IMG/VR virus record: IMGVR_UViG_3300046010_009647
Span: 1 to 64,000 of that record
Origin: a virus
DNA: 64,000 nt
Direction: 5' to 3' (one strand)
Shown here: positions 1 to 6,947 of the stretch, one piece after another
Numbering within the stretch: the first letter of the stretch is position 1
Layout of the letters: the number at the start of each line of letters is the position of its first letter
The notes under the pieces: generated by a model
The model's database searches: none
Told to the model about the DNA's origin: nothing
Seen by the model: only the letters and a program-made list of their open reading frames with translations
Made by a program: the position numbers and the translations under genes

Positions 1-114
1 TACCAAGGTATCGACCAGTCCAAGCTTGTGCCTCTGCTGACGGCTGCGCTGCAGGAGGCTATTGGTCGCATCGAAACCCTTGAAGCTGACGTAGCAGCTC
101 TCAAGGGCGTGTAG
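1..114 (+). CDS. C-terminal end of a tail fibre protein (partial)
   Basis: The reading frame is open from the window edge to the TAG at 112-114 and ends in a short heptad-like stretch, IETLEADVAALKGV. It matches the C-terminus of the fibre gene at 23683-25137, which shares YQGIDQSKLVPLLTAALQEA. This is the usual end of a peptidase S74-type intramolecular chaperone: a self-cleaving domain followed by a small coiled coil that helps fibre trimers fold. The start lies outside the window. It is the third fibre gene of this family here. Confidence 0.75.
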   Translation, partial: YQGIDQSKLVPLLTAALQEAIGRIETLEADVAALKGV

Positions 115-127
115 TCCTACTCACTAA
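111..127 (+). repeat. 17-bp direct repeat, copy 1 (3' of fibre gene)
   Basis: GTAGTCCTACTCACTAA starts inside the stop codon of the first fibre gene. It recurs exactly at 17574-17590, just after the stop of the second plus-strand fibre gene. It suggests that fibre 3' ends were duplicated or swapped by recombination. Confidence 0.8.
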
Positions 128-171
128 TCTCTTTTATTACTGCTAAGGTAAGTAAGTCATTACTCCAAGGA

Positions 172-366
172 ATGAAAACCGTTCCCGTTCCCAAATTGAC
201 CTTGTCATTTGAGGTTGATATTGAAGTAGAGTACAACTCTTTTGGCGGCAAAACTGCCGACGAAATTGCAGAAGCTCTTCAAGATGAACTCCACAACTTA
301 GTCTTTGAGTTGGACCAGGTTATTGGGATGGAATCCCACTGCACATCCATTGCACCCCACAACTAA
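172..366 (+). CDS. Small hypothetical protein
   Basis: A 64-residue acidic protein that I do not recognise. The ATG at 172 follows the purine-rich stretch CCAAGGA. The sequence alternates beta-like segments (LTLSFEVDIEVEY) with one amphipathic helix (TADEIAEALQDELHNLVFEL). The next gene begins 2 nt after its stop, so the two are probably co-transcribed. There is no membrane segment or signal peptide. Confidence 0.6.
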   Translation: MKTVPVPKLTLSFEVDIEVEYNSFGGKTADEIAEALQDELHNLVFELDQVIGMESHCTSIAPHN

Positions 367-367
367 C

Positions 368-613
368 ATGATGAACACTGATTACCTCGCCGGCTGGGAC
401 GTTAAGGCTGAGCAACGCAAAGCTGATTTTATGGAGCACATGTACCAATGCAGCGGGCGTGCCAAGGGTGGTCCCGGTATTGTTGGCCTTTACACTGGGC
501 TATGGGAAAACTTCTGTCTTCGGGAAGCTGGTCCCATCATGCGGGATCGGTACTTTGAAATGATGGAAGCTGTCCGTCTTTACGAGGAAGGCAAGCTCGA
601 ACCTGTTTCTTAA
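368..613 (+). CDS. Small hypothetical protein
   Basis: An 81-residue protein beginning MMNTDYLAGWDVKAEQRKAD. The ATG at 368 is preferred over an earlier in-frame start that would lie inside the preceding gene. The sequence is mainly helical and contains a conserved-looking GGPGIVGLYTGL segment. It resembles small cyanophage proteins of unknown function. A terminator-like hairpin follows the stop by about 30 nt. Confidence 0.6.
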   Translation: MMNTDYLAGWDVKAEQRKADFMEHMYQCSGRAKGGPGIVGLYTGLWENFCLREAGPIMRDRYFEMMEAVRLYEEGKLEPVS

Positions 614-642
614 GGTTTACACTGAACACACTTTTGTTGTTG

Positions 643-677
643 GACGTGCCACACTAGTGGTACGTCTCTTTTTATTT
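643..677 (+). terminator. Rho-independent terminator-like hairpin
   Basis: A ten-pair stem (643-652 with 657-666, one G-T pair) closes a 4-nt loop and is followed by TCTTTTTATTT. The next start codon, ATG 678, comes directly after the T-rich run, so the element may also act as the 5' leader of that gene. Confidence 0.7.
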
Positions 678-1040
678 ATGGACACCACACAAGAACCTAT
701 AGACAGCGTTCAAAGCTGGCAAGATTGGTACCGCAAACACCGTATTATTGCTCAAACGGACAAACCTTTGGCAACCAAAGACTTACGCGAAGCCATGCAC
801 GACACCACCAACGCAGTTGAAACTTTGGTTGACACTGATCCAAAAACAATGTGGATTGAAAAAGCACGTGAGCATTTTGCTGACACACTTGCTGAATATC
901 AATACGAATTGAGTGGCAAAGACTTCTACAAAGCTTTTTACCAGGCAGCGGTAGAAGCAATGGACCATTCAGAAAAAGAATATCAACGCACCAAAGAACT
1001 AGTTGATATGCTGCGTTACCACCACCTTGGTCAAGACTGA
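678..1040 (+). CDS. Hypothetical helical protein
   Basis: A 120-residue, mostly helical charged protein starting MDTTQEPIDSVQSWQDWYRK. An earlier in-frame GTG at 657 lies within the preceding hairpin, so ATG 678 is preferred. No Shine-Dalgarno sequence is visible. The stop overlaps the next ATG by one base (TGATG), indicating translational coupling. I do not recognise the family. Confidence 0.6.
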   Translation: MDTTQEPIDSVQSWQDWYRKHRIIAQTDKPLATKDLREAMHDTTNAVETLVDTDPKTMWIEKAREHFADTLAEYQYELSGKDFYKAFYQAAVEAMDHSEKEYQRTKELVDMLRYHHLGQD

Positions 1041-1279
1041 TGTCTCGCTCCAAAGATCCTGAATACCCTCAATGGATATGTCATTGCTGTGGTGAAAACT
1101 ATGGCACGTGGTACAAACGTGGTACTTATGTAGGACCGCCGCATCACTATGCCACCTACCACCAAGGTACGTGTGGTGTCTGTGGAGCAAAAGATGTAGC
1201 GGTTACTGAGCCACGTGATTACGGCCATCTACATGCAAAGTGGAGGACTGCAATAATAAAGAAAGATAACAGTAACTAG
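1040..1279 (+). CDS. Small zinc-ribbon protein
   Basis: A 79-residue protein with two CxxC knuckles, CHCC near residue 15 and CGVC near residue 46, which together look like a zinc ribbon. It is coupled to the upstream gene through TGATG. The C-terminus is Lys-rich. A nucleic-acid or protein-binding role is an inference from the knuckles only. Confidence 0.6.
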   Translation: MSRSKDPEYPQWICHCCGENYGTWYKRGTYVGPPHHYATYHQGTCGVCGAKDVAVTEPRDYGHLHAKWRTAIIKKDNSN

Positions 1280-1283
1280 TGCA

Positions 1284-2603
1284 ATGCCGGTATATAGAGA
1301 AGCAGGTGAACCTCTTCTATATGAAGTAATTAAAGTACAGACATGTAGTGGTCAACCACTTGAAGTAACAACAGCAAGTGGTACGAACATTTACGTCCAA
1401 CCTGCTGGCATGGCAGGTGATGCCTTTGGGCGTACACGTGTATCAGCCCCTCTAACTCTCTTTGATTCAAGCCATCGTTATAACGACAATGGTTTGTGGG
1501 CTACCTCCAGTGGTGCTGGTGGTACGTTTGCATTCAATGCAAACCAAGGTCTTGTTGATCTCAACGTAACCACTACATCTGGTTCCGAGATCATCAGGGA
1601 AACCACTAAGGTTTGCTCGTATCAACCAGGGAAATCCTTGTTGTTTATGTCGACCTTTGTAATGAATGCACCAAAAGCTAACCTGCGGCAACGCGTTGGT
1701 TACTATGGTGCTTCTAATGGTTTGTATCTAGAGGTTAGTGGTACCACGGGGCCTGTCTTTGTTGAACGCAGTGCTGTAACTGGAAGTGTTACTGAGACAC
1801 GTGTAGCACAAACCAACTGGAACATTGACAAACTAGATGGCAATGGACCTTCAGGTTTTACGCTTGATCTTACCAAGGCTCAAATCCTTTGGTTTGATAT
1901 CGAATGGCTTGGCCTTGGTACTGTACGTGCAGGGTTTGTAATCAACGGTGCATTCATTCATTGCCATTCATTCCATCACGCTAACCTAATCACATCTACT
2001 TACATCACAACGGCATCTTTGCCGTTGCGTTATGAAATTACTAATGTAGGTACGACGGCAAGCAGCAGTACATTAAAGCAAGTTTGTTCGACAGTCCTAT
2101 CGGAAGGTGGATACGAACTACGTGGAGCACAGTCTGCCATTGGTACTCCTATCGCATCACCACGTGATCTAACAAACGTATCTACTGAGTACCCTGTTAT
2201 CTCTATTCGTCTTAAATCAACTCGTCTTGATGCAATTGTTATCTTGACCGCCTTATCAATTATGGGTATTACTAACAATGCAAACTACAACTGGAAAGTA
2301 ATTGTAGGCGGTACAACCACAGGTGGATCATGGGATACCACTGGAGCAACTTCTTCCGTTGAGTACAACATCACTGGCACATCCTTTGCACTTGGAACAG
2401 GACGTATCTTAGCCAGTGGTTTTGCTACGGGTTCTAACCAGGGATCCACCGTTATTGATATCCTAAAAGAAGCTTTGTTTTCATTTCAGTTAGAGCGTAA
2501 TGGTCTTACCAGCACTGCAATAGAATTGACCTTGGCATGCAGCAGTGCATCTGCTGGAGCTGATGTCCTTTCTTCCATGGACTGGGAAGAAATATCTCGC
2601 TGA
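1284..2603 (+). CDS. Probable virion structural protein
   Basis: A 439-residue protein rich in Thr, Ser, Gly and beta-strand stretches, without low-complexity repeats. The N-terminus is MPVYREAGEPLLYEVIKVQT. Composition and length fit a fibre-, decoration- or baseplate-like virion protein, and it follows a fibre gene. Segments such as AFGRTRVSAPLTLFDSSHRY and GFVINGAFIHCHSFHHAN recall a protein family found widely in phages of aquatic bacteria. No enzymatic motif was found. Exact function unknown. Confidence 0.6.
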   Translation: MPVYREAGEPLLYEVIKVQTCSGQPLEVTTASGTNIYVQPAGMAGDAFGRTRVSAPLTLFDSSHRYNDNGLWATSSGAGGTFAFNANQGLVDLNVTTTSGSEIIRETTKVCSYQPGKSLLFMSTFVMNAPKANLRQRVGYYGASNGLYLEVSGTTGPVFVERSAVTGSVTETRVAQTNWNIDKLDGNGPSGFTLDLTKAQILWFDIEWLGLGTVRAGFVINGAFIHCHSFHHANLITSTYITTASLPLRYEITNVGTTASSSTLKQVCSTVLSEGGYELRGAQSAIGTPIASPRDLTNVSTEYPVISIRLKSTRLDAIVILTALSIMGITNNANYNWKVIVGGTTTGGSWDTTGATSSVEYNITGTSFALGTGRILASGFATGSNQGSTVIDILKEALFSFQLERNGLTSTAIELTLACSSASAGADVLSSMDWEEISR

Positions 2604-2620
2604 GGGGTTGATTTGTTTTT

Positions 2621-2630
2621 GGTAAACTAG
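2621..2630 (+). promoter_or_regulatory. Shared upstream motif GGTAAACTAG
   Basis: GGTAAACTAG lies 18 nt before ATG 2649. The nearly identical GTTAAACTAG at 11378-11387 lies 21 nt before ATG 11409. TAAACT could serve as a -10 element. No -35 is obvious. Confidence 0.35.
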
Positions 2631-2648
2631 AACTATTGATTAAAAGCT

Positions 2649-3191
2649 ATGTATACCCCTGGTCCTCAAACGCAACAACCACTCAATTCTGGGGTAACTC
2701 CAGAGCCTCAAGCAAAGCCCAAGGCTCCTGGTAAATCAAAGAACGGTGACGTCGGGGCCTTCATCCAGCAATGCATCTCCCTTTCCTCCTACCTCAAGGA
2801 ACTTGAGACACAAGCCCATCTCATTCACCTGAACCACGAGGGGTCTAACTTCCTCGGGGTGCATGGGTTCCTTAAAGACCAATATGAAGCTCATTTGAAA
2901 CAGTTCGATACGTTAAGTGAGTTCATTCGCAGCATGGACTACCTGATGCCTATGTGCGCCAGGGGGCTAGCTGATGCTGGTCCTGGCATTCAACACGTTA
3001 CCAGCTACAAGGGAACAGAGATGCTCGCCACGTACTACAAGAACCTTGAAGAACTTGGTATGAAGACCAAAAAGCTGGAGCCTGTTGCGGCCAAGGTGGG
3101 TGCCATTGATATTCAAAACTACATGGCTGAGTTGTGTGGTCAAGCCTTTAAGGCTGCTTGGTTTATTAAAGCTACGTTGCGGAATGGCTGA
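2649..3191 (+). CDS. Dps/ferritin-like protein
   Basis: A 180-residue helical protein with a disordered Pro/Lys-rich N-terminus (about 1-30). Residues 40-100 match the Dps core. IHLNHEGSNF (His60) corresponds to the HWN.RGANF motif of Dps. VHGFLKDQY supplies His72 and Asp77. FDTLSEFI gives Asp87 and Glu91 in the spacing of the ferroxidase D-x3-E. The Asp normally four residues after the second His is Lys here, with Asp one position later, so the iron site may be altered. Dps proteins oxidise iron and protect DNA from peroxide. A phage copy could shield DNA or bind iron during infection. Its stop overlaps the next ATG (TGATG). Confidence 0.6.
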   Translation: MYTPGPQTQQPLNSGVTPEPQAKPKAPGKSKNGDVGAFIQQCISLSSYLKELETQAHLIHLNHEGSNFLGVHGFLKDQYEAHLKQFDTLSEFIRSMDYLMPMCARGLADAGPGIQHVTSYKGTEMLATYYKNLEELGMKTKKLEPVAAKVGAIDIQNYMAELCGQAFKAAWFIKATLRNG

Positions 3192-4111
3192 TGCCTGGCG
3201 TATTTCAACACTTACTTAATCAAGTAAGCCGAGGATACGGTCAACTTGATAAAAAAGTATTTAAAGGCGTGTTGCCAGGGGGAGCATCTATTTCTTCTAG
3301 TCTTGCTCCTGATATTCGGAATATCTCACAGTCCCCAATTTATAAAACCGTACGAGATAAAGTTGCTGTTCCCCTTTTAGATAAAGGAATGGAAGCAGGT
3401 ATTGTTCCTGCTAAAGAAGGGATGTTTGCAAGGTTTCTTTCAGGCACTTCGCAACCTTTAACACGCATTCCTGCTGATACCAAAGCTGCAGAAGCTTTAC
3501 TTAACAAAGAACTAACACAACAAGTAACTGTAAATCCTTTGCGATTAACAGCTGAAAAAACTTTTGGTGATTGGATGAATGCCTCTAGAGCAGTAAACAG
3601 TCAAAACGAAATGTATAACATGTATGGCAAAGGTTCACCTGCAACTCAAGAACAACTAAATCAAGTAAGCACCCTGGACCAAAAAGTAAACGAATACGTA
3701 GCGCAACTAGGATTAAAAAATCGAAATGATTTAGTTGTCCCAACAACAGAGCAAAGCATTAAACAAAGACAGCAAGGATATACGCCATCTAATTACGTTG
3801 TTAGTGATTATGCGAACATTGGTGCACAAGGCTTGGGTTTAAATCAAGAACAAACGGCTCTTGTCAATAAAGGATTGGTTAATACTTTAGGGCGTTATAA
3901 GGTGCAAGACGGTCAAACTGCAGATGAAAGATATGATTTTAATTCCTACAACGTAGGTACACCTTTGTTTGCGCCAGGCTCTATGGTTGGTGGTGTGGTA
4001 GGTGAACAAGACAGCAGCCGAGTACTTGCGGATAGAGCTTTGTCCTTAGCCGATAAGTTTGGTTTTATCCAACCAGGGGCTGGTTATCCTGTTCAATTTA
4101 AATTCCGTTAA
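3191..4111 (+). CDS. Hypothetical protein, possibly virion-associated
   Basis: A 306-residue Ala/Gln-rich protein starting MPGVFQHLLNQVSRGYGQLD. The start is coupled to the Dps-like gene by one-base overlap. There are no transmembrane segments or catalytic motifs. The A+T-rich codon use differs from the preceding gene. The C-terminus is compact (FGFIQPGAGYPVQFKFR). Its position beside structural genes suggests a virion or internal protein, but this is inference. The gene ends convergently with the HNH gene, overlapping it by 4 nt. Confidence 0.5.
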   Translation: MPGVFQHLLNQVSRGYGQLDKKVFKGVLPGGASISSSLAPDIRNISQSPIYKTVRDKVAVPLLDKGMEAGIVPAKEGMFARFLSGTSQPLTRIPADTKAAEALLNKELTQQVTVNPLRLTAEKTFGDWMNASRAVNSQNEMYNMYGKGSPATQEQLNQVSTLDQKVNEYVAQLGLKNRNDLVVPTTEQSIKQRQQGYTPSNYVVSDYANIGAQGLGLNQEQTALVNKGLVNTLGRYKVQDGQTADERYDFNSYNVGTPLFAPGSMVGGVVGEQDSSRVLADRALSLADKFGFIQPGAGYPVQFKFR

Positions 4112-4362
4112 CTAGCCCAGTGCTCAAGCCTATGACAGTTGCAGCATAGCGGAATACACTTACTGATCTCTTGCTCAACCCTGCTCCAGGCGTAACCATG
4201 GTTCACCATGGATGAGATGTTATTGTCCTTGTCACCTATGTGGTGGAACTCAAGGACACGATGATCATCCAACCCACACTTCTTGCACTGCAAAGTCTTC
4301 TTGTACTCCAGAAGCTTTTGTCGATTCTTATCGATACGTTTTTTAGCAGTGCTCCAGGTCAC
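4108..4362 (-). CDS. Small HNH endonuclease
   Basis: An 84-residue protein with the zinc-stabilised HNH layout: CKKCG, then LEFHHIGDKD as the catalytic His region, then PLCCNCHRLEH. The N-terminus is a Lys/Arg-rich helix. Starts at GTG. Free-standing HNH genes of this size act as homing-type nickases, and this one sits at the edge of the tRNA region, a common insertion site. Specificity unknown. Confidence 0.75.
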   Translation of the reverse strand: MTWSTAKKRIDKNRQKLLEYKKTLQCKKCGLDDHRVLEFHHIGDKDNNISSMVNHGYAWSRVEQEISKCIPLCCNCHRLEHWAS

Positions 4363-4436
4363 GTATAGTTTTTGTGCACGTGTACCTATAATTTATCAGT
4401 TTTCTCAATAAACGTGGTTTATTGAGATTCTTAATA

Positions 4437-4512
4437 GCACCTGGGTAGGAGTCGAACCTACATCGTCCTGCAGCGGCAGTAACCGTCTTATCCAATTAGC
4501 TCGGACCAGGTG
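4437..4512 (-). tRNA. Degenerate tRNA or tRNA-like element, isotype uncertain
   Basis: The minus-strand 76-mer folds with a perfect 7-bp acceptor stem (CACCTGG/CCAGGTG) and a canonical T arm, GTAGG-TTCGACT-CCTAC. A D-loop-like AATTGGATA is present, but the D stem pairs only two bases. The anticodon stem is weak: three of five pairs in the canonical layout, where CCG would be the anticodon. No CCA is encoded. It follows the neighbouring tRNA with no spacer. It may be a decaying tRNA-Arg, or a tRNA-like RNA with another use. Confidence 0.45.
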
Positions 4513-4585
4513 ATCGGGATGGAAGGTACTGCCCCTTCTCCTTTGCGTCCCAAACGCAATGTGATACTTTTCTACTACATCCCGA
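4513..4585 (-). tRNA. Candidate tRNA-Pro(TGG) with unusual T loop
   Basis: The minus-strand fold has an acceptor TCGGGAT/ATCCCGA and a perfect 5-bp anticodon stem, TTGCG-TTTGGGA-CGCAA, placing anticodon TGG at 4552-4550. The T stem GAAGG/CCTTC is intact, but its loop is GGCAGTA instead of the TTCGAAT type, with one extra base before the acceptor. The D stem is poor. It is directly abutted by the next tRNA-like element. It could read CCA proline codons or be a relic. Confidence 0.5.
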
Positions 4586-4837
4586 GTGACCCCCTGGTTT
4601 GTGCATCATCCTGAAAACCATTTTGTTGACGTCAACAAAATGGTCTACGTATAGGAGCTAAGCATAGGAGGTGTTGCTAATAGATGGATGCAGTGTAACT
4701 GGCTTACCGACAATCGGGCTGTGAGTTAACCAGGCGTATCCAGACAGTGACTGCACCTCTATCTTGGGCTCTCCTTCTAGGCTATTTGCCTAACGAGTCA
4801 CCCCAGCTGCCCCATCAGAAAGAGAGGGGGAACAAAA
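4586..4837. other. Non-coding stretch downstream of tRNA region
   Basis: About 250 bp without a credible gene. It holds the 28-bp palindrome at 4617-4644 and a weak hairpin AGGC-TATTT-GCCT near 4780. A third tRNA was sought on both strands and not found. Confidence 0.5.
4617..4644. repeat. Perfect 28-bp palindrome
   Basis: The half-site ACCATTTTGTTGAC is followed directly by its reverse complement, with no loop. No T-run follows on either strand, so a simple terminator is unlikely. It could be a protein-binding site or a cruciform upstream of the two tRNAs. Confidence 0.7.
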
Positions 4838-5467
4838 TTATTCTACATGCTTTACCTCATACATGTAATGGTCTGATGTCTCCAGCTTCCTTTTGTTTTC
4901 TACCGAATACACCGTCATATCAATCTCATACCCTGGGTTCTGTTTGATACGGTTAAAGGTCCAGGCGTTGTCGTACCAAATGATTCGGTTGTTGGGATAT
5001 GCATAGTAATTACCGCTCTCCATTTTGAAAAGATGGGCGCACTTATGCTCAGGTGTCTCTGAGAAATTAAAGTCGGTCGTACCCTTGTTTTCCCATGACC
5101 AATCAAGCGTAAACATGTAGGAGCCAAGAGCCTTCTCACCGCTGGGCTTGATCAATTCAGCTTGCAACCCGGCAAGTCGTGCACGTTTTTGAACGTCAAT
5201 ATAAGGTGAGAAGCAGTCCCAGTACATCACGTCTTCCAACGGCTCAACGGGTGCATCAGGCTTCCAGCAGAACGCATGTAGGGGACGCCGTGTCCAATTT
5301 ACGCCATTCTCAAGGAAGGCTTCAAAGAGAGGTACACGCTTCTCAATACTGGCAACACAGTGCACATCACACTTGGTCACCTCGCCATGACCTTGCTTGT
5401 GGTTGTAAAGAAACTCGTTGCGGATGTAGCACGACCAATCGGGAAGGTTGTGATTCAAATACGCCAC
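4838..5467 (-). CDS. Conserved-type hypothetical protein
   Basis: A soluble protein of about 209 residues rich in Trp, Tyr and His (LDWSWENK, NNRIIWYDNAW). GTG 5467 is the likely start. A TTG at 5473 lies inside the T-run of the upstream terminator and is less credible. There are no membrane segments or known catalytic motif. It is separated from the upstream basic-protein genes by a terminator, so it probably has its own expression. Function unknown. Confidence 0.55.
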   Translation of the reverse strand: MAYLNHNLPDWSCYIRNEFLYNHKQGHGEVTKCDVHCVASIEKRVPLFEAFLENGVNWTRRPLHAFCWKPDAPVEPLEDVMYWDCFSPYIDVQKRARLAGLQAELIKPSGEKALGSYMFTLDWSWENKGTTDFNFSETPEHKCAHLFKMESGNYYAYPNNRIIWYDNAWTFNRIKQNPGYEIDMTVYSVENKRKLETSDHYMYEVKHVE

Positions 5468-5471
5468 GTAC

Positions 5472-5498
5472 AAAAAATCCCGGTTGTTATACCGGGAT
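5472..5498 (-). terminator. Rho-independent terminator (minus strand)
   Basis: An 8-bp stem (5491-5498 with 5477-5484) closes a 6-nt loop. On the minus strand it is followed by six T residues (5477-5472). The next gene starts within about 10 nt. Confidence 0.75.
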
Positions 5499-5550
5499 CA
5501 TACTTCCTTCCCACTCAGACTGTTGCTAAGCACTACATTCGTAACGTGAA

Positions 5551-5589
5551 GGAGCTTTCGACTATTAGCTCCGGAGCGGTATTGCTCCG
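5551..5589. other. Two adjacent hairpins in intergenic region
   Basis: GGAGCT/AGCTCC (551-556 with 567-572 of the 5-kb block) is followed at once by GGAGC/GCTCC (5573-5577 with 5584-5588). They lie between the small basic gene and the terminator at 5472-5498, so transcripts leaving that gene end in three successive hairpins. Confidence 0.5.
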
Positions 5590-5604
5590 TATGTCAGGAT
5601 ATCA

Positions 5605-5769
5605 CTATTTTTTCTTCTTTGCGGCTGCAGCTTTCTTTGCTTCGATCATTGCTTTGAACTTGTCGCGGGCAGCAGCTTGCTTGTCGGTGCCACCTGCTTT
5701 GCCTTTAGCCGGAGCTTCTTTGCCCTTGGGAGGAACAGCTTTGCCTTTAGGGGGAACTGCTTTAGCCAT
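5605..5769 (-). CDS. Small Lys/Ala/Pro-rich basic protein
   Basis: A 54-residue protein starting MAKAVPPKGKAVPPKGK, with two to three VPPKGK/APAKGK repeats, then a short amphipathic helix (DKFKAMIEAKKAAAAKKKK). Composition resembles the basic tails of histone H1- or HU-like proteins. It sits downstream of the DUF5872-related genes, which are also strongly basic. A DNA- or RNA-binding role is inferred from charge only. Confidence 0.65.
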   Translation of the reverse strand: MAKAVPPKGKAVPPKGKEAPAKGKAGGTDKQAAARDKFKAMIEAKKAAAAKKKK

Positions 5770-5799
5770 AATCGTTAAGTATCTTTATTGATTATAAAG

Positions 5800-6000
5800 T
5801 TACTTACCTTGTTTATAACGACGGGCGGCACGTCCGGCTTTTTTGGCACGTTCAGTGTTAGCTACAAATTGTTTACCTTCTCTACTACCAGCTCTTTTCT
5901 TTTGGTCAGTCTCCTCACGTTCTTCTTTAGACAGTGAAGCCCACGCTTTTTCTGGTAGGTAACGCTTAGTGTAACCCTTTTGAATTGCTTTGTCTGCCAT
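5800..6000 (-). CDS. Small basic protein, second half of a split DUF5872-type protein
   Basis: A 66-residue Lys/Arg-rich protein with YLPEKAWASLSKEEREETD and KKRAGSREGKQFVANTE. In related proteins of phages and large algal DNA viruses this block follows a DUF5872 domain in one polypeptide. Here it is a separate ORF whose ATG overlaps the stop of the upstream DUF5872-like frame (TAATG), consistent with a recently split gene. Function of the family is unknown. The family assignment is from memory of the pattern. Confidence 0.6.
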   Translation of the reverse strand: MADKAIQKGYTKRYLPEKAWASLSKEEREETDQKKRAGSREGKQFVANTERAKKAGRAARRYKQGK

Positions 6001-6311
6001 TATTTGCTTTCCTTGTACTTCTTAGCAGCAGACTTAGCCTTGCTACGTTTCTCATACTCATCTTTGGTTTGCCACTTTTCTTTGCCCCACTTCTCTAAAG
6101 ACTTTTGTTTATCACCTTTACCCCCTTTATATCCACCACCAGCTTCTTTGTACTCACTAGCAACAAGCTGAGCTTTTCTAGCCGAAATAATTAGTTAGCC
6201 TTACGGCTACGACCATTCTCCCGGTTTGCCACCACGGCCTTCACGCATAACTTTGTTTTTAATGCGCTCACGCAGGTCTGGTTTGGTGTACTTGCTTTTG
6301 TCTTCAGCCAT
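6000..6311 (-). CDS. DUF5872-like gene interrupted by a 27-nt in-frame element (possible bypass)
   Basis: ATG 6311 opens a 34-codon frame ending GGKPGEWS, followed by TAG at 6209-6207. After 27 nt containing TAG, TAA and TAA in frame, the same frame resumes with ARKAQLVASEYKEAGGGYKG and runs 60 codons to TAA 6002-6000. Joined, the product is a 94-residue DUF5872-type protein, contiguous at the family's KPGxWSARK motif. The downstream part has no ATG, GTG or TTG in frame, so it cannot start on its own by normal rules. The SD-like GAGG precedes ATG 6311, which overlaps the end of the upstream endonuclease gene. The alternatives are translational bypassing or a recent pseudogene. Confidence 0.6.
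6183..6212 (-). other. Candidate translational bypass element
   Basis: On the minus strand a TCG codon (6212-6210) is followed at once by a TAG stop. The stop begins a 5-bp hairpin, TAGCC-GTAA-GGCTA, with a GNRA-type loop. Ten bases later comes a second TCG (6185-6183) in the same frame. Identical take-off and landing codons, a stop next to the take-off codon and a hairpin at the gap entrance are the features of the T4 gene 60 bypass. Confidence 0.5.
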
Positions 6312-6912
6312 AACTTCCTCGCTCTTTAAGATAAGTGACTGCGTTTGTCAATACTTCTATATTATCACCAAATAAACCTAAAGCTCTGTTGCATTCTTTG
6401 CACAACAAACCCCTAAACTCATTAGTTTTATGGTTATGGTCCATTGCTAAAGATTGTTTGTCTTTAGGAGGATCTTGGCAAATTGCGCATAAACCTTCCT
6501 GTGCCTCAAACACAACATCATATTGTGCTTTTGTTATTCCTCTGCGTTCGTATTTTTTGTGGTTGTGATGCAATAAATCTTGCCCTTGTTTTTTAACTTT
6601 TTGATAATGTTCTTTGTTATTATCTACCCATTTATTCCAGGTTATTCTGTTACAGGTTTTGCATGAAGAATGAAGATATAATTTCCCATCTTGTTTGCGT
6701 CTTCTAAAGCAATCCCAATCTAAATAATGAGCACATTTAGAACATTGTTTTTGGCCGTCTGCTCCATACAAAAGCCTAAATCGACGATTGACTAAAGATC
6801 TGCAATCCTTGCATACGCTGTCTCTTTTTATATTGCCGGCTGAGTTGTACCCTTTGTTTGCAAAATTTTCATACGGCTTTCTAGTTCCGCATTCCCGGCA
6901 AAGCTTTTGCAT
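6304..6912 (-). CDS. Endonuclease VII-type HNH endonuclease with zinc knuckles
   Basis: 202 residues from ATG 6912; a GTG at 6951 is an alternative start. Three CxxC-type zinc knuckles occupy the first 105 residues: CREC, CKDC, and CSKC with CKTC. They are followed by the endonuclease VII core: YDVVFEAQEGLCAICQDPP, MDHNHKTNEFRGLLC and NRALGLFGDNIEVL. A hairpin TTGTGCT/AGCACAA lies between the alternative starts and may limit translation, as in homing genes. The gene sits between a truncated and an interrupted copy of the same DUF5872 N-terminus, strongly suggesting that it is a homing endonuclease of that site. Confidence 0.8.
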   Translation of the reverse strand: MQKLCRECGTRKPYENFANKGYNSAGNIKRDSVCKDCRSLVNRRFRLLYGADGQKQCSKCAHYLDWDCFRRRKQDGKLYLHSSCKTCNRITWNKWVDNNKEHYQKVKKQGQDLLHHNHKKYERRGITKAQYDVVFEAQEGLCAICQDPPKDKQSLAMDHNHKTNEFRGLLCKECNRALGLFGDNIEVLTNAVTYLKERGSYG

Positions 6913-6947
6913 TGGTTGGTTTGTGCTTTTCTTACTATAGCACAAAA

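Noticed and set aside
4660-4760. Third tRNA downstream of the tRNA pair
   Set aside because: Short acceptor-like and hairpin pieces (GGAT/ATCC, CCGA/TCGG) do not combine into a cloverleaf with an anticodon arm.
4747-4947. A 66-codon plus-strand frame
   Set aside because: Lies partly antisense to the 4838-5467 gene and partly in non-coding DNA. No RBS or plausible protein features.
6183-6212. Self-splicing intron remnant in the DUF5872 gene
   Set aside because: 27 nt is far too short for a group I or II intron and contains none of their core elements. An in-frame gap with matched codons fits bypassing or a scar better.
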